A DNA stretch of 38,145 bases from the NCBI GenBank assembly GCA_022825745.1, contig JAJDWF010000132.1, forward strand, positions 1 to 38,145, read 5' to 3'. Position 1 is the stretch's first letter; the number at the start of each line of letters is the position of its first letter. The DNA is from Dehalococcoidia bacterium (lineage in GTDB: Bacteria; Chloroflexota; Dehalococcoidia; Lucifugimonadales; UBA3495). Shown here piece by piece: positions 30,742-38,145 of this stretch. The translations under genes and the position numbers were made by a program. The notes beneath the pieces were generated by a model, which was not told the origin of the DNA, did no database searches, and worked only from the letters and a program-made list of their open reading frames with translations.

Positions 30742-33357
30742 CTAGCTCCGTGCCGCAACTTCCTGCTGCAACTCCGCGCTTTCCGACACCAGCCGCGCCG
30801 CCAGCAGTTCCCGCTCGTCGTCGTCCTGTATCGTGTTGGCCAGCGCCAACCCGCTCATGGCGTCGGGCGAGTACGCGACCAGGCCGTCATATTCGGGGGC
30901 AATGCGGAGGCGCGTGAACCGGTTGGACAGGGCTGCGCCGCCCACCAGCACCGGGGCGCGGATGCCGGCGGTGCGGAAGTCCTGCACCGTTTCCACCATC
31001 ATTTGCGCCGATTTCACCAGCAATCCCGACAAGCCGATGATGTCCGGCTGGTGCTCCCGGTAGCCGGCGATGAGCTCCTGTGCGGCGACCTTGATGCCCA
31101 GGTTGACCACCCGGTAGCCGTTGTTGGACATGATGATCTCAACGAGGTTCTTGCCGATGTCGTGCACGTCGCCTTTCACCGTAGCCAGCAAGACACAGCC
31201 GCGAGTGGCCGCGTCGCTGCGCTCCATGTGAGGTTCCAGGTGCGCCACCGCCGCCTTCATTGCTTCGGCGCTTTGCAGCACTTCCGCCACGATGAGCTGG
31301 TTGGCGTTGAATTGACGGCCCACTTCGTCCATGCCGGCCATCAACGGGCCGTTGATGATCTCCAACGGCGCGCGATCCTGGAGCGCAATGTCCAAGTCGT
31401 CGGTCAATCCTTCCTTGCTGCCCTCTATGATGCACTGCGCGAGCCGCTCGTCCAATGGCAACGCCAAACGCTCTTCGGCAGTGGCGCGCGGCGCGCGGTC
31501 GCGGAAGTGCGCGGCGAACGCTGCCACCGGATCCTCGCCACGATTCCAGATCAGGTCTTCCGACAGCCGCCGTTCTTCCTCGGGGATGGTGGCGTACCTC
31601 TGCATCATTTCAGAGTTGACGATAGCCATGTCCAGGCCGGCCTGGGTGCAGTGATACAGGAACACCGAGTTGAACACCTCGCGCCCGGCGGCCGGCAGTC
31701 CAAAGGACACGTTGGAGATGCCCAGGACGGTCTTGGTGTTGGGCAGAGCTTCCTTGATCAGGCGCACGCCCTCGATGGTTTCTGCGGCGGAACCGACGTA
31801 GTTCTCGTCCCCGGTGCCGGCGGGGAACACCAGCGGGTCAAAGATTATGTCCTGTTCGGGCACGCCGTATTTTTCGGTGAGCAAGCGGTGGGAACGCTGC
31901 GCGATTTCCACCTTGCGCTCGCGGGTGATCGCCTGGGCCTGGTTCGGGTCATCGTCAATGCAGCCGACAACCAGTGCCGCGCCGTAGCGTCGCGCCAGGG
32001 GCACCACGCGCTGGAACCGCTCTTCGCCGTCCTCCAGGTTGATGGAGTTGATGATTGACTTGCCCTGCAACCGTTTCAGCGATTCCTCAATCACGGCGGC
32101 GTCGGTGGAGTCAATCATGATCGGCGCTTTGACCCGACGGTTCAACTGGTCAAGGAACTTGATAACGTCGGCGGTTTCGTCGCGGTCGGGGTCTTGCAGG
32201 CATACGTCCAGCACGTGCGCGCCGTTGCGAACCTGGCGCCGGCCGATTTCCGCCGCCTCTTCAAACCGGTCATCGCTGATGAGCCGCTTGAACCGCCGAC
32301 TGCCCAGCACGTTGGTGCGCTCGCCGACCACAGTGGGCCGCGTGTCCTCGTTGACCACCACGGCCTCGATACCCGATACGCGGGTTTCCAACGGAGCCGT
32401 CGCCTCTCGTGGAGACTTGCCGGACATCGCTTCGTCGATGCGGCGGATATGGTCCGGGCCGGTCCCGCAGCAACCGCCGGCCAGGTTCAGCCAGCCGTTT
32501 TCGGCGAAGCGTTGCAACGTTCCCGCCAGCATCTCCGGCGTTTCGTTGTAGTTGCCGTCCTCGTCGGGGAGGCCGGCGTTGGGTATGCACGCGATGCTGA
32601 AACGCGACAACTCCTGCAGAGTACGCAGATGGTCGGTCATGAACTCGGGGCCGGTGGCGCAGTTGAATCCGACCCACAGCAATTCCCGGTGAGCCAGCGA
32701 GGTGTACAGCGCCTCGGCGTCCTGACCGGCCAGCAGCGTGCCCATGGGCTCGATGGTGCCCTGCACGGCAACCGGCACGTCGCTATCCAACTCGGCCTGC
32801 GCGCGGTCGATGCCTTCCAACCCGGCCTTGACGTTGATGGTGTCCTGGCTGGTCTCAAGGAGCAGCACGTCCGCGCCGCCCTCAATCAGGCCGGCGGCTT
32901 GCTGATGGTAGTCCGCGGCCAGTTCGTCAAAGGTCAACCCGCCGGTCACAGATATGGTGCGGGTCGTCGGCCCCATGGCGCCGGCGACGAACCTGGGCCG
33001 GTTGGGTTCACGGGTTGTCACATCGTCGGCGACCTGGCGGGCGATTGCGGCGCCGTCCCGGTTGATCCGCCGGGCATGTTCGGCCAGGTCGTACTCGCCG
33101 AGCACCAGGGCAGTCGCGCCAAACGTGTTGGTTTCGACGATGTCGGCGCCGGCCTCAAGGTAGTCGCGGTGGATTTCCGCGATCACGTCGGGGCGGGTGA
33201 TGTTCAGGTACTCGTTGCAGCCTTCGTAGTCGGCGCCGCCAAAATCATCCGGTCCCAAACCCCTCGCCTGAATCTGTGTTCCCATCGCTCCGTCGATGAT
33301 CAAAATGCGTTTTGGTAGGAGCGATTTCAGTTCATTGATGCGTTCTGAAGAATCCAT
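30742..33357 (-). CDS. metH: Cobalamin-dependent methionine synthase, catalytic part
   Basis: MetH transfers a methyl group from methyltetrahydrofolate to homocysteine through cobalamin. The 871-residue chain has a homocysteine-binding domain (ILIIDGAMGTQIQARGL, GFNCATGP near residue 232 and GGCCGTGPDHI near 294, giving the Zn-binding Cys), a pterin-binding domain (VVGERTNVLGSRRFK, then GAHVLDVC), a cap region (IINGPLMAGMDEVG) and a B12 domain with DVHDIGKN near 729 and GLSGLLVKS. It ends after the B12 domain; the activation module is the next gene. There is no recognisable ribosome site before the ATG, so leaderless or weak initiation is possible. No cobalamin riboswitch is seen in the 113-bp upstream gap. 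Confidence 0.96.
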   Translation of the reverse strand: MDSSERINELKSLLPKRILIIDGAMGTQIQARGLGPDDFGGADYEGCNEYLNITRPDVIAEIHRDYLEAGADIVETNTFGATALVLGEYDLAEHARRINRDGAAIARQVADDVTTREPNRPRFVAGAMGPTTRTISVTGGLTFDELAADYHQQAAGLIEGGADVLLLETSQDTINVKAGLEGIDRAQAELDSDVPVAVQGTIEPMGTLLAGQDAEALYTSLAHRELLWVGFNCATGPEFMTDHLRTLQELSRFSIACIPNAGLPDEDGNYNETPEMLAGTLQRFAENGWLNLAGGCCGTGPDHIRRIDEAMSGKSPREATAPLETRVSGIEAVVVNEDTRPTVVGERTNVLGSRRFKRLISDDRFEEAAEIGRRQVRNGAHVLDVCLQDPDRDETADVIKFLDQLNRRVKAPIMIDSTDAAVIEESLKRLQGKSIINSINLEDGEERFQRVVPLARRYGAALVVGCIDDDPNQAQAITRERKVEIAQRSHRLLTEKYGVPEQDIIFDPLVFPAGTGDENYVGSAAETIEGVRLIKEALPNTKTVLGISNVSFGLPAAGREVFNSVFLYHCTQAGLDMAIVNSEMMQRYATIPEEERRLSEDLIWNRGEDPVAAFAAHFRDRAPRATAEERLALPLDERLAQCIIEGSKEGLTDDLDIALQDRAPLEIINGPLMAGMDEVGRQFNANQLIVAEVLQSAEAMKAAVAHLEPHMERSDAATRGCVLLATVKGDVHDIGKNLVEIIMSNNGYRVVNLGIKVAAQELIAGYREHQPDIIGLSGLLVKSAQMMVETVQDFRTAGIRAPVLVGGAALSNRFTRLRIAPEYDGLVAYSPDAMSGLALANTIQDDDERELLAARLVSESAELQQEVAARS

Positions 33358-33435
33358 AAATCACAATCGTTTGTAGTCAATTCGTAATCAAGGCTACCTT
33401 CATTCGCTTGGCGTGTCAAACTTGGCCCGGCTTGT

Positions 33436-33466
33436 GAGGCGCTGAAAAAGCCGGTTTTTCTGCCTC
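33436..33466 (-). terminator. Hairpin after the M1 aminopeptidase gene
   Basis: An outer 5-bp stem (GAGGC 33436-33440 with GCCTC 33462-33466) encloses a 6-bp AT stem (GAAAAA 33444-33449 with TTTTTC 33455-33460) and a five-base loop. It begins four bases after the stop codon on the minus strand. No U-tract follows, so termination is only moderately supported. Confidence 0.4.
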
Positions 33467-33470
33467 TGCG

Positions 33471-36086
33471 CTAGGCGAAATAATCTGCCAACTCGCGACG
33501 GTTCCGGTCCAGCCAGGCCACGTTCAGCGCGATGCGTTCCAGCGCCTGACGGATGGTTCGCTCGGCTGCCGGCGTGGGGTGATTCTCGAAGAAGCCTGCC
33601 ACGTCATCACGCTTTTCGTTGGTGGTGAAGGAATTGGTGATGGCGACCAAACGCATCAGACCGAATCCGCCCCCGCCGTAACGCCGGTCAAATTCGTCCC
33701 ACTGCTCCTTCAGGAAGTCCCAGGCCAGGTCACGGCCCCGGTTGTTGGCCGCCACCGCCGACACCACGAAGATGGTGTCCTGCAACCTCACGTCGTCGGT
33801 CAAGGCGCGATCCAGAGTTTCGCGCAAAAGGTCCTGCTGCTGGAACCGCGCCAAGGACATCAGCAGCCGGATTTTTTCTTCGTGCAACTCCGCCGCCCGC
33901 TCCAGTTCCCAGATGCGGTCGTACACGGCCCGGTCGCCCTCCTGGGCCACGAGGCTGAAAACGACACCGCGCAGGTCGGGGCGCACGTTGGCCGCGTCGT
34001 CCTGATACCGGTCAAACATCTCCTGGGCCTGCGCGATTACGGCAGGGTCGCCATAAACGCCGGCCTGGCTGAGCACGGTGGACCGCAGGAGCGAGTCGAG
34101 GTGTCCTTCGCCAGCCTGTGGCTCCCAACCCGAACGCTGGGCGGCGGGAGCGAACAGTTGCCGTCCGAACGCCCGGAAGGCTTCCAGGCACGGCTCCTCG
34201 GCGATTAGCCCTTCGATCTCCCGGAGGTTCGTCGCCAGGTCGCTCCAAACCGAGGCGTCGCTTTCGTTCTGATACGCCTCCGCCAGCGTCAGGAACCGGG
34301 TTACCGGCAGCAGGCCGGCTTTGGCGAGGGCGTAGGCGTCGTTCTGTATGCCCAGCCGGTCGGTGGCCGGCAGCGTCCGGCTCTCGATCACCGGAACCAG
34401 CCGGTCCCAGTCCGCATCGGTGTAGTTCACACGGTAAAACCCGGTTTGCTCAGGGTTCACCTTGAACCAGTCGGGTTCTGCCGGGGTTTGCACCGCAACG
34501 GTGCCCGTCGCCGCGTTGACCAGGGTTGCCGTAACTCCGGCGCCTTCCGCCGCAACTGTGATGGGAACCGGCCAGACCTGTTCCTCGTCGTCCTCGCCCG
34601 CGCCGTCGCCCAGCACGGAATCGAACACGAACCGTTCCTGCTTCACTTCCAGCGTCAGGCCGCCATCCGTGGCGGTCGCCGCCACGTCAAGCACCGGGTA
34701 GCCCATCTGGCCAGTCCAACTGCTCATGATGGTGTTCACCGGCTGGCCGGAAGACTCTTCCAGGGCGGTCCAGAGGTCGGTGGTGCGGGCGTTGGCGTAG
34801 GAATGGCGGTTGAGGTAGATGTTCAATCCGGTCCGGAAACTGCTGGGCGTCAGGAAGTGCTCCAGCATACGCAGCACCGAGCCGCCCTTGCTGTAGCTGA
34901 TGGCGTCGAACAGCTGGCTGACTTCCGCCGGGTTCAGCACTTCCTGCTCGATGGGGTGCGAGTTTTTCAAGCCGTCCAGGTTGAAGGCCCGGTTGGTGTC
35001 CATGTTGACGAACTGGGTCCACATGGACCATTCGGGGAACAGCCAGTCCACGGCCTTGGTGCCCACCCAGGTTGCGAAGCTCTCGTTGAGCCACAGGTCA
35101 TCCCACCACTCCATGGTCACCAGGTCGCCAAACCACATGTGCGCCATCTCGTGGGCCACAACCTCCGCTACTCTCTGCCGCGTCCCGGCGGACGAGTTGG
35201 CCGGGTCCACCAGCAGGGCGGTTTCCCGGTAGGTGACGCAGCCCCAGTTCTCCATGGCGCCGGCCGCGAAGTCCGGGATGGCCAGGTGGTCCAGCTTGGG
35301 CAGCGGGTAGGGAATCCCGAAGTAGTCGTTGAAGAACGACAGCAGCTTGACCGATGTATCCAGCGCGAACTGTCCCTGCTCTTCCTTGCCCCGGGTCATC
35401 CAGATGCCAACAACCGTGCCGTCCGCCGCTTCTTTCTCGATGTGCGTCAGGTCTCCGATGACGAACGCCAACAGGTAGGTGGACATGATCGGAGTGGTGT
35501 CGAACTTCACCGTTTTGACGCCCGGCGAGTCCCCGGCCTTCTCCTCAATGATCGGCGTGTTGGAGACGGCGGCCATCTCTTCCGGAACGTTCAGCGTTAC
35601 CTGGAACGTGGCTTTCACCGCCGGCTCATCCCAACACGGCAACGAACGCCGGGCGTCGGTCGCTTCAAATTGGGTGGTGGCCAGGTAAGCGGTTTCTCCT
35701 TCCGGGTTGGTGTATTGGCTGCGGTAGAAACCGCGCAGCTTGTCGTTCAATTCGCCGGTGAACTTCATTCGCAGGCGCTGGTCGCCCACCAGTCCATCCG
35801 ATGGCATTCCGGCTATGCCGATAGTGGCGGTTTCCGCGTCGGCGTTGTAAGAAATGCCGGATGCCGGCTGTTCGTGTTCCCCGTCAACGTCCGTCCAGCT
35901 CACCGACGCCGATTCGATATCGATCTCGGCGCAATTCAGCATGATCTCCGTCGTGCCCGGTTCCATGCGAACCGTGATGTCCACGTCGCCCGCGAAGGTG
36001 AAATCGTCAAAATTCGGCGTGAGCGTCAAGTCATAGTGAGTGGGGCGTACATTGTCGGGCAGGACGACGGCTTCTGCGGACGGCAT
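33471..36086 (-). CDS. M1 family aminopeptidase
   Basis: An 871-residue zinc metallopeptidase that removes N-terminal residues from peptides. The M1 signatures are GAMENWG near residues 274-280 and HEMAH-x18-E (HEMAHMWFGD, then WLNESFATW; zinc ligands His311, His315 and Glu334 approximately). A beta-sandwich N-terminal domain (TLTPNFDDFTFAGDVDITV) and a helical ERAP1-like C-terminal domain (from ~540, FKVNPEQTGFYRVNY) complete a eukaryotic-type layout related to puromycin-sensitive aminopeptidase. No signal peptide, so likely cytoplasmic. GGAGGAAA five bases before the ATG sets the start. Divergent from the antiporter gene, with a 192-bp gap. Confidence 0.95.
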   Translation of the reverse strand: MPSAEAVVLPDNVRPTHYDLTLTPNFDDFTFAGDVDITVRMEPGTTEIMLNCAEIDIESASVSWTDVDGEHEQPASGISYNADAETATIGIAGMPSDGLVGDQRLRMKFTGELNDKLRGFYRSQYTNPEGETAYLATTQFEATDARRSLPCWDEPAVKATFQVTLNVPEEMAAVSNTPIIEEKAGDSPGVKTVKFDTTPIMSTYLLAFVIGDLTHIEKEAADGTVVGIWMTRGKEEQGQFALDTSVKLLSFFNDYFGIPYPLPKLDHLAIPDFAAGAMENWGCVTYRETALLVDPANSSAGTRQRVAEVVAHEMAHMWFGDLVTMEWWDDLWLNESFATWVGTKAVDWLFPEWSMWTQFVNMDTNRAFNLDGLKNSHPIEQEVLNPAEVSQLFDAISYSKGGSVLRMLEHFLTPSSFRTGLNIYLNRHSYANARTTDLWTALEESSGQPVNTIMSSWTGQMGYPVLDVAATATDGGLTLEVKQERFVFDSVLGDGAGEDDEEQVWPVPITVAAEGAGVTATLVNAATGTVAVQTPAEPDWFKVNPEQTGFYRVNYTDADWDRLVPVIESRTLPATDRLGIQNDAYALAKAGLLPVTRFLTLAEAYQNESDASVWSDLATNLREIEGLIAEEPCLEAFRAFGRQLFAPAAQRSGWEPQAGEGHLDSLLRSTVLSQAGVYGDPAVIAQAQEMFDRYQDDAANVRPDLRGVVFSLVAQEGDRAVYDRIWELERAAELHEEKIRLLMSLARFQQQDLLRETLDRALTDDVRLQDTIFVVSAVAANNRGRDLAWDFLKEQWDEFDRRYGGGGFGLMRLVAITNSFTTNEKRDDVAGFFENHPTPAAERTIRQALERIALNVAWLDRNRRELADYFA

Positions 36087-36136
36087 TGGGCTTTCCTCCG
36101 GGGCTGCTGGTGGATTGGGAAATGCGGCGCAAGTTT

Positions 36137-36142
36137 ATCATA
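36137..36142 (-). promoter_or_regulatory. -10 candidate for the M1 aminopeptidase gene
   Basis: TATGAT on the minus strand, 50 bp before the ATG; five of six consensus bases, no good -35. Confidence 0.35.
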
Positions 36143-36199
36143 CGGCGCGTCGGGGCAGGTTTCGCTGGCGCGTTGCTTGTGCGCCGGCAACGATTCGGG

Positions 36200-36205
36200 A
36201 ATAAT
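36200..36205 (+). promoter_or_regulatory. -10 candidate for the antiporter gene
   Basis: AATAAT, five of six consensus bases, 73 bp before the ATG at 36279; a TTGTGC with a 17-bp spacer (36177-36182) is a poor -35. Confidence 0.35.
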
Positions 36206-36278
36206 AGGCCCGGCCAGAAAGCGACCGGCTTTAGCGCCAACTCATAAAGAACGTTCGGCTCAATGGAGCAAAGGTCGA

Positions 36279-37922
36279 ATGCACCACGAAGCATTGCTGT
36301 CCCTGGGACTTTTGGTAATCGCCACCAAACTCGCGGAGGGCGTTTTCCGCCGCCTGCGGTTGAATGCGATTGTCGCCTACGTAACCGCCGGATTACTGCT
36401 GGGTCCGGTTCTCGAATTGTCTGGCATCTGGTCAATTGACTCTTCGGGGCACCTGGAGCTGCTGCTCACCCTCGGAGTGTTTATTTTCTTCTTCCTGATC
36501 GGGCTGGACGAAATCGACATCTCCAGTTTCATGGCAACCCTCCGGGGCCATTACTTCCTGACCGCCATACTGTCGGTGATCTTGTCCATGGGTGTCTCCA
36601 TGTTGGTCACCACCGATTGGGTTTTTGACTTTGGGCTCAGCCTGAACTTTACCGAAGCCGTGGCGCTCGCCGGGGTTCTGTCCATGACCAGCCTCGGCAT
36701 AGTGGCCAAGGTCCTTTCGGACGAAGGCCGCCTCAAAGAGCCGCTGGGCTTGCAGATCTTTACCGTGGTCGTGATCGCGGAGTTGATTACCCTGCTGCTG
36801 ATCGGGTTCAGCATCGGCGAACACGCGCACGAATTGTCCGTTACCGGCATCCTGATCCTGTTGGGCAAAATCGCGGCGTTTGCCGTTGTCTCCTGGATCC
36901 TGTCATCCCGCGTTCTGCCGCCGGTCGTCTCCCTGCTGCAACGTTTGATACAGGTCCCGCAGCTGTCGCTCGGTCTGCTGATCGGCATTCTGTTCCTGAT
37001 GGTGTACGGCGCGGAGCTGATGGGCCTGCACGGCTCGCTGGGCGCGCTGCTGTTCGGCGCGGCGCTGTCCGGGCTGTCCTACCAGGCGCGTCGGGAGATC
37101 ATCCCCGGGCTGCGCAGCGTCGCCGAGGGATTCTTCGTTCCACTGTTCTTCGCCTCCGCGGGACTCCATTTCAGCTTCTCGTTTGTCGAGCTGAACCCGT
37201 GGACCATGTTGGCGTTGGCGCTGGTTCCGTTGATTGGCAACTTCATCGGAGCTTTCATCGGGGCCTACGTGGCCCGCCTGACCGTCCCCTACGCCGTTGC
37301 GTCCGGCCTCATGGGCAAGGGCGTGGCGGAAATTGCCCTGCTGCTGGTGCTGTGGGAAACGGGAACCATCGACGAGGCGGTGTTCTCGTTCCTGGTCCTG
37401 GTGATGTTCTGCTACATACTGCTGATGCCGCCGGTGATTACTTTCGCGGTGAGCCGCGCCAGCCGGAAACCGGACTTGCCCACGAGCCTGGACGACATTC
37501 CCTCCAACGTGGCCGGTTTCACCCTGGACGAGAATATGACCGTTGACGCCATCCTGGACCGTTCGCGAACCCATCCCGACCCGTCGCTGTCGGTCAGGGA
37601 TTTCACCGAGCGTTGGATCGTGCCTCACCAGCACGATTACGTGGTTGCGGAAAAAGGCTCCCTCGCCGGGGTAGTATCGCTGGAATTGCTGCGGTATCGG
37701 CCCAAGGGTACCTGGGGTCATACGCCCCTCAACGACGTCTTGCGTAGCGACACTCCCATGGCCTGGCCGGATGAACCCGTTGAAGACGTGCTGCACCGGA
37801 TGTCCGAGAACGGCGTCTCGGTAATACCGATAATTGAGAGGGACTCTGAAAAGTTCCTGGGGTCCGTCACCAGCAACGACATCATCGAGCTCATGACCCT
37901 GGAAGCGACGGGCGCACACTGA
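36279..37922 (+). CDS. CPA2-type cation/proton antiporter with CBS domains
   Basis: A 547-residue membrane protein of the KefB/NhaP-like CPA2 family. About twelve spans lie in residues 1-390 (LLSLGLLVIATKLAEGVFRR, IVAYVTAGLLLGPVLELSGIW, HLELLLTLGVFIFFFLIGLDEID, LGIVAKVLSDEGRLKEPLG, and later LGALLFGAALSGLSYQAR and VASGLMGKGVAEIALLLV). Instead of a TrkA-N nucleotide domain it has a C-terminal region (about 405-540) that reads as a CBS pair, with GSLAGVVSLELLRYRP and VSVIPIIERDSEKFLGSVTSNDIIELM. CBS domains usually sense adenine nucleotides. K+ or Na+ cannot be told apart. The ATG at 36279 has AAAGG upstream; the frame is open far upstream but only antisense to the aminopeptidase. Confidence 0.91.
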   Translation: MHHEALLSLGLLVIATKLAEGVFRRLRLNAIVAYVTAGLLLGPVLELSGIWSIDSSGHLELLLTLGVFIFFFLIGLDEIDISSFMATLRGHYFLTAILSVILSMGVSMLVTTDWVFDFGLSLNFTEAVALAGVLSMTSLGIVAKVLSDEGRLKEPLGLQIFTVVVIAELITLLLIGFSIGEHAHELSVTGILILLGKIAAFAVVSWILSSRVLPPVVSLLQRLIQVPQLSLGLLIGILFLMVYGAELMGLHGSLGALLFGAALSGLSYQARREIIPGLRSVAEGFFVPLFFASAGLHFSFSFVELNPWTMLALALVPLIGNFIGAFIGAYVARLTVPYAVASGLMGKGVAEIALLLVLWETGTIDEAVFSFLVLVMFCYILLMPPVITFAVSRASRKPDLPTSLDDIPSNVAGFTLDENMTVDAILDRSRTHPDPSLSVRDFTERWIVPHQHDYVVAEKGSLAGVVSLELLRYRPKGTWGHTPLNDVLRSDTPMAWPDEPVEDVLHRMSENGVSVIPIIERDSEKFLGSVTSNDIIELMTLEATGAH

Positions 37923-37942
37923 AACGGCATCGCGGCCCGCAG

Positions 37943-37951
37943 TGCTATAAT
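37943..37951 (+). promoter_or_regulatory. Extended -10 promoter of leuC
   Basis: TGCTATAAT, 63 bp before the TTG start of leuC, with no good -35. Third copy of this nonamer as a promoter in the window. A GC palindrome GGGCGCGCCC lies at 37975-37984 in the leader. Confidence 0.65.
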
Positions 37952-38014
37952 ACCCGCGCCGTATCGTGATTCCTGGGCGCGCCCCCGCGCCGCCCCTGCT
38001 TGAGGAGGATTAAA

Positions 38015-38145
38015 TTGGCCGCCCGAACCATGTTCGAAAAAATTTGGGATGCCCACGTGGTGCACGAAGAACCGGGGCAGCCGTCGCTCATTTACATCGA
38101 CCTGCACCTGGTGCACGAGGTGACGTCGCCCCAGGCCTTTGACGG
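38015..38145 (+). CDS. leuC: 3-isopropylmalate dehydratase large subunit (3' partial)
   Basis: LeuC with LeuD isomerises 2-isopropylmalate to 3-isopropylmalate in leucine synthesis, using a 4Fe-4S cluster. Only the first 43 residues are present: [19 protein letters not shown], then [21 protein letters not shown], matching the conserved N-terminus of LeuC including the substrate-side [12 protein letters not shown] segment. The start is TTG at 38015-38017, with GGAGG six bases upstream; the later ATG at 38030 would cut the conserved start. An extended -10 promoter lies 63 bp upstream. The cluster Cys residues lie outside the window. Confidence 0.92.
   Translation, partial: MAARTMFEKIWDAHVVHEEPGQPSLIYIDLHLVHEVTSPQAFD

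Noticed and set aside
29905..32058. 717-codon plus-strand frame
   Set aside because: Antisense to the metH genes, rich in Arg, His and Gln from complementary GC codons, no start signal.
33358..33470. Possible cobalamin or SAM riboswitch before metH
   Set aside because: No B12-box or SAM-type core could be seen in this short gap; no structured conserved segment precedes the ATG.
34446..36278. Extended N-terminus of the antiporter
   Set aside because: The in-frame extension is antisense to the aminopeptidase; ATG 36279 begins the first membrane span with AAAGG upstream.

Overview
The window is a gene-dense, high-GC bacterial chromosome segment. Gene content points to a member of the Chloroflexota, most likely the SAR202/Dehalococcoidia side. 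This is inferred from the mix of CaiB-type CoA-transferase, LLM-class F420-type oxidoreductase, paired acyl-CoA dehydrogenases, a fused acetyl-CoA carboxylase AccD-AccA protein and cobalamin-dependent methionine synthase split from its activation domain. No sequence search was possible, so the taxonomy is an inference. No rRNA, tRNA, CRISPR array, insertion sequence or phage gene was seen.

Layout. 1-2.1 kb: the 3' part of a family III CoA-transferase, a bidirectional terminator, an LLM oxidoreductase and a 39-residue hydrophobic peptide gene. 2.2-2.7 kb: a GlcG/HbpS-like gene with its own extended -10 promoter and a strong terminator. 2.8-7.0 kb (minus): an RNA-metabolism operon, rpsO-pnp-cytidylate kinase-like-ABM monooxygenase, whose PNPase ends in a long RGG/Gly-rich tail. 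7.1-8.8 kb: a PH-like membrane protein overlapping tail to tail with tsaD. 9.0-14.6 kb (plus): CNNM/CorC transporter, histidine phosphatase, tilS, then fused accDA. 14.6-15.7 kb (minus): DUF59 protein followed by an Mrp-type ATPase that lacks its usual CxxC. 15.9-20.9 kb: a secreted 1144-residue repeat protein transcribed divergently from an XRE-HTH protein with about eight membrane spans; the gap between them holds a perfect 14-bp palindrome. 21.0-22.5 kb: a D-aminoacylase-type amidohydrolase.

22.5-24.1 kb is a small accessory block, visibly less GC-rich than its flanks. It holds a retropepsin-like protease translationally coupled to a 90-residue partner, and a ribbon-helix-helix protein behind a 13-bp inverted repeat made of four GTATG/CATAC half-sites. 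24.2-26.6 kb: two adjacent acyl-CoA dehydrogenase genes that look like the two chains of a heteromeric enzyme. 26.6-33.4 kb (minus): metH (without activation domain), metH activation domain gene, a Ppx/GppA-like phosphatase with a degenerate HD domain, and two paralogous thymidylate-kinase-like genes, one with Arg in place of the P-loop Lys. 33.5-36.1 kb: an M1 aminopeptidase. 36.3-37.9 kb: a CPA2-type cation/proton antiporter with CBS domains. The window ends inside leuC, which starts at a TTG codon.

Most of the window is housekeeping: RNA turnover, tRNA modification (TsaD, TilS), fatty acid synthesis and oxidation, Fe-S assembly and one-carbon/methionine metabolism. The parts most likely to hold something undescribed are the tandem TMK-like/Ppx cluster, the protease plus partner module with its RHH neighbour, and the membrane HTH protein with the divergent secreted repeat protein. 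A recurrent extended -10 element, TGCTATAAT, precedes three unlinked genes and looks like a common promoter type of this genome.
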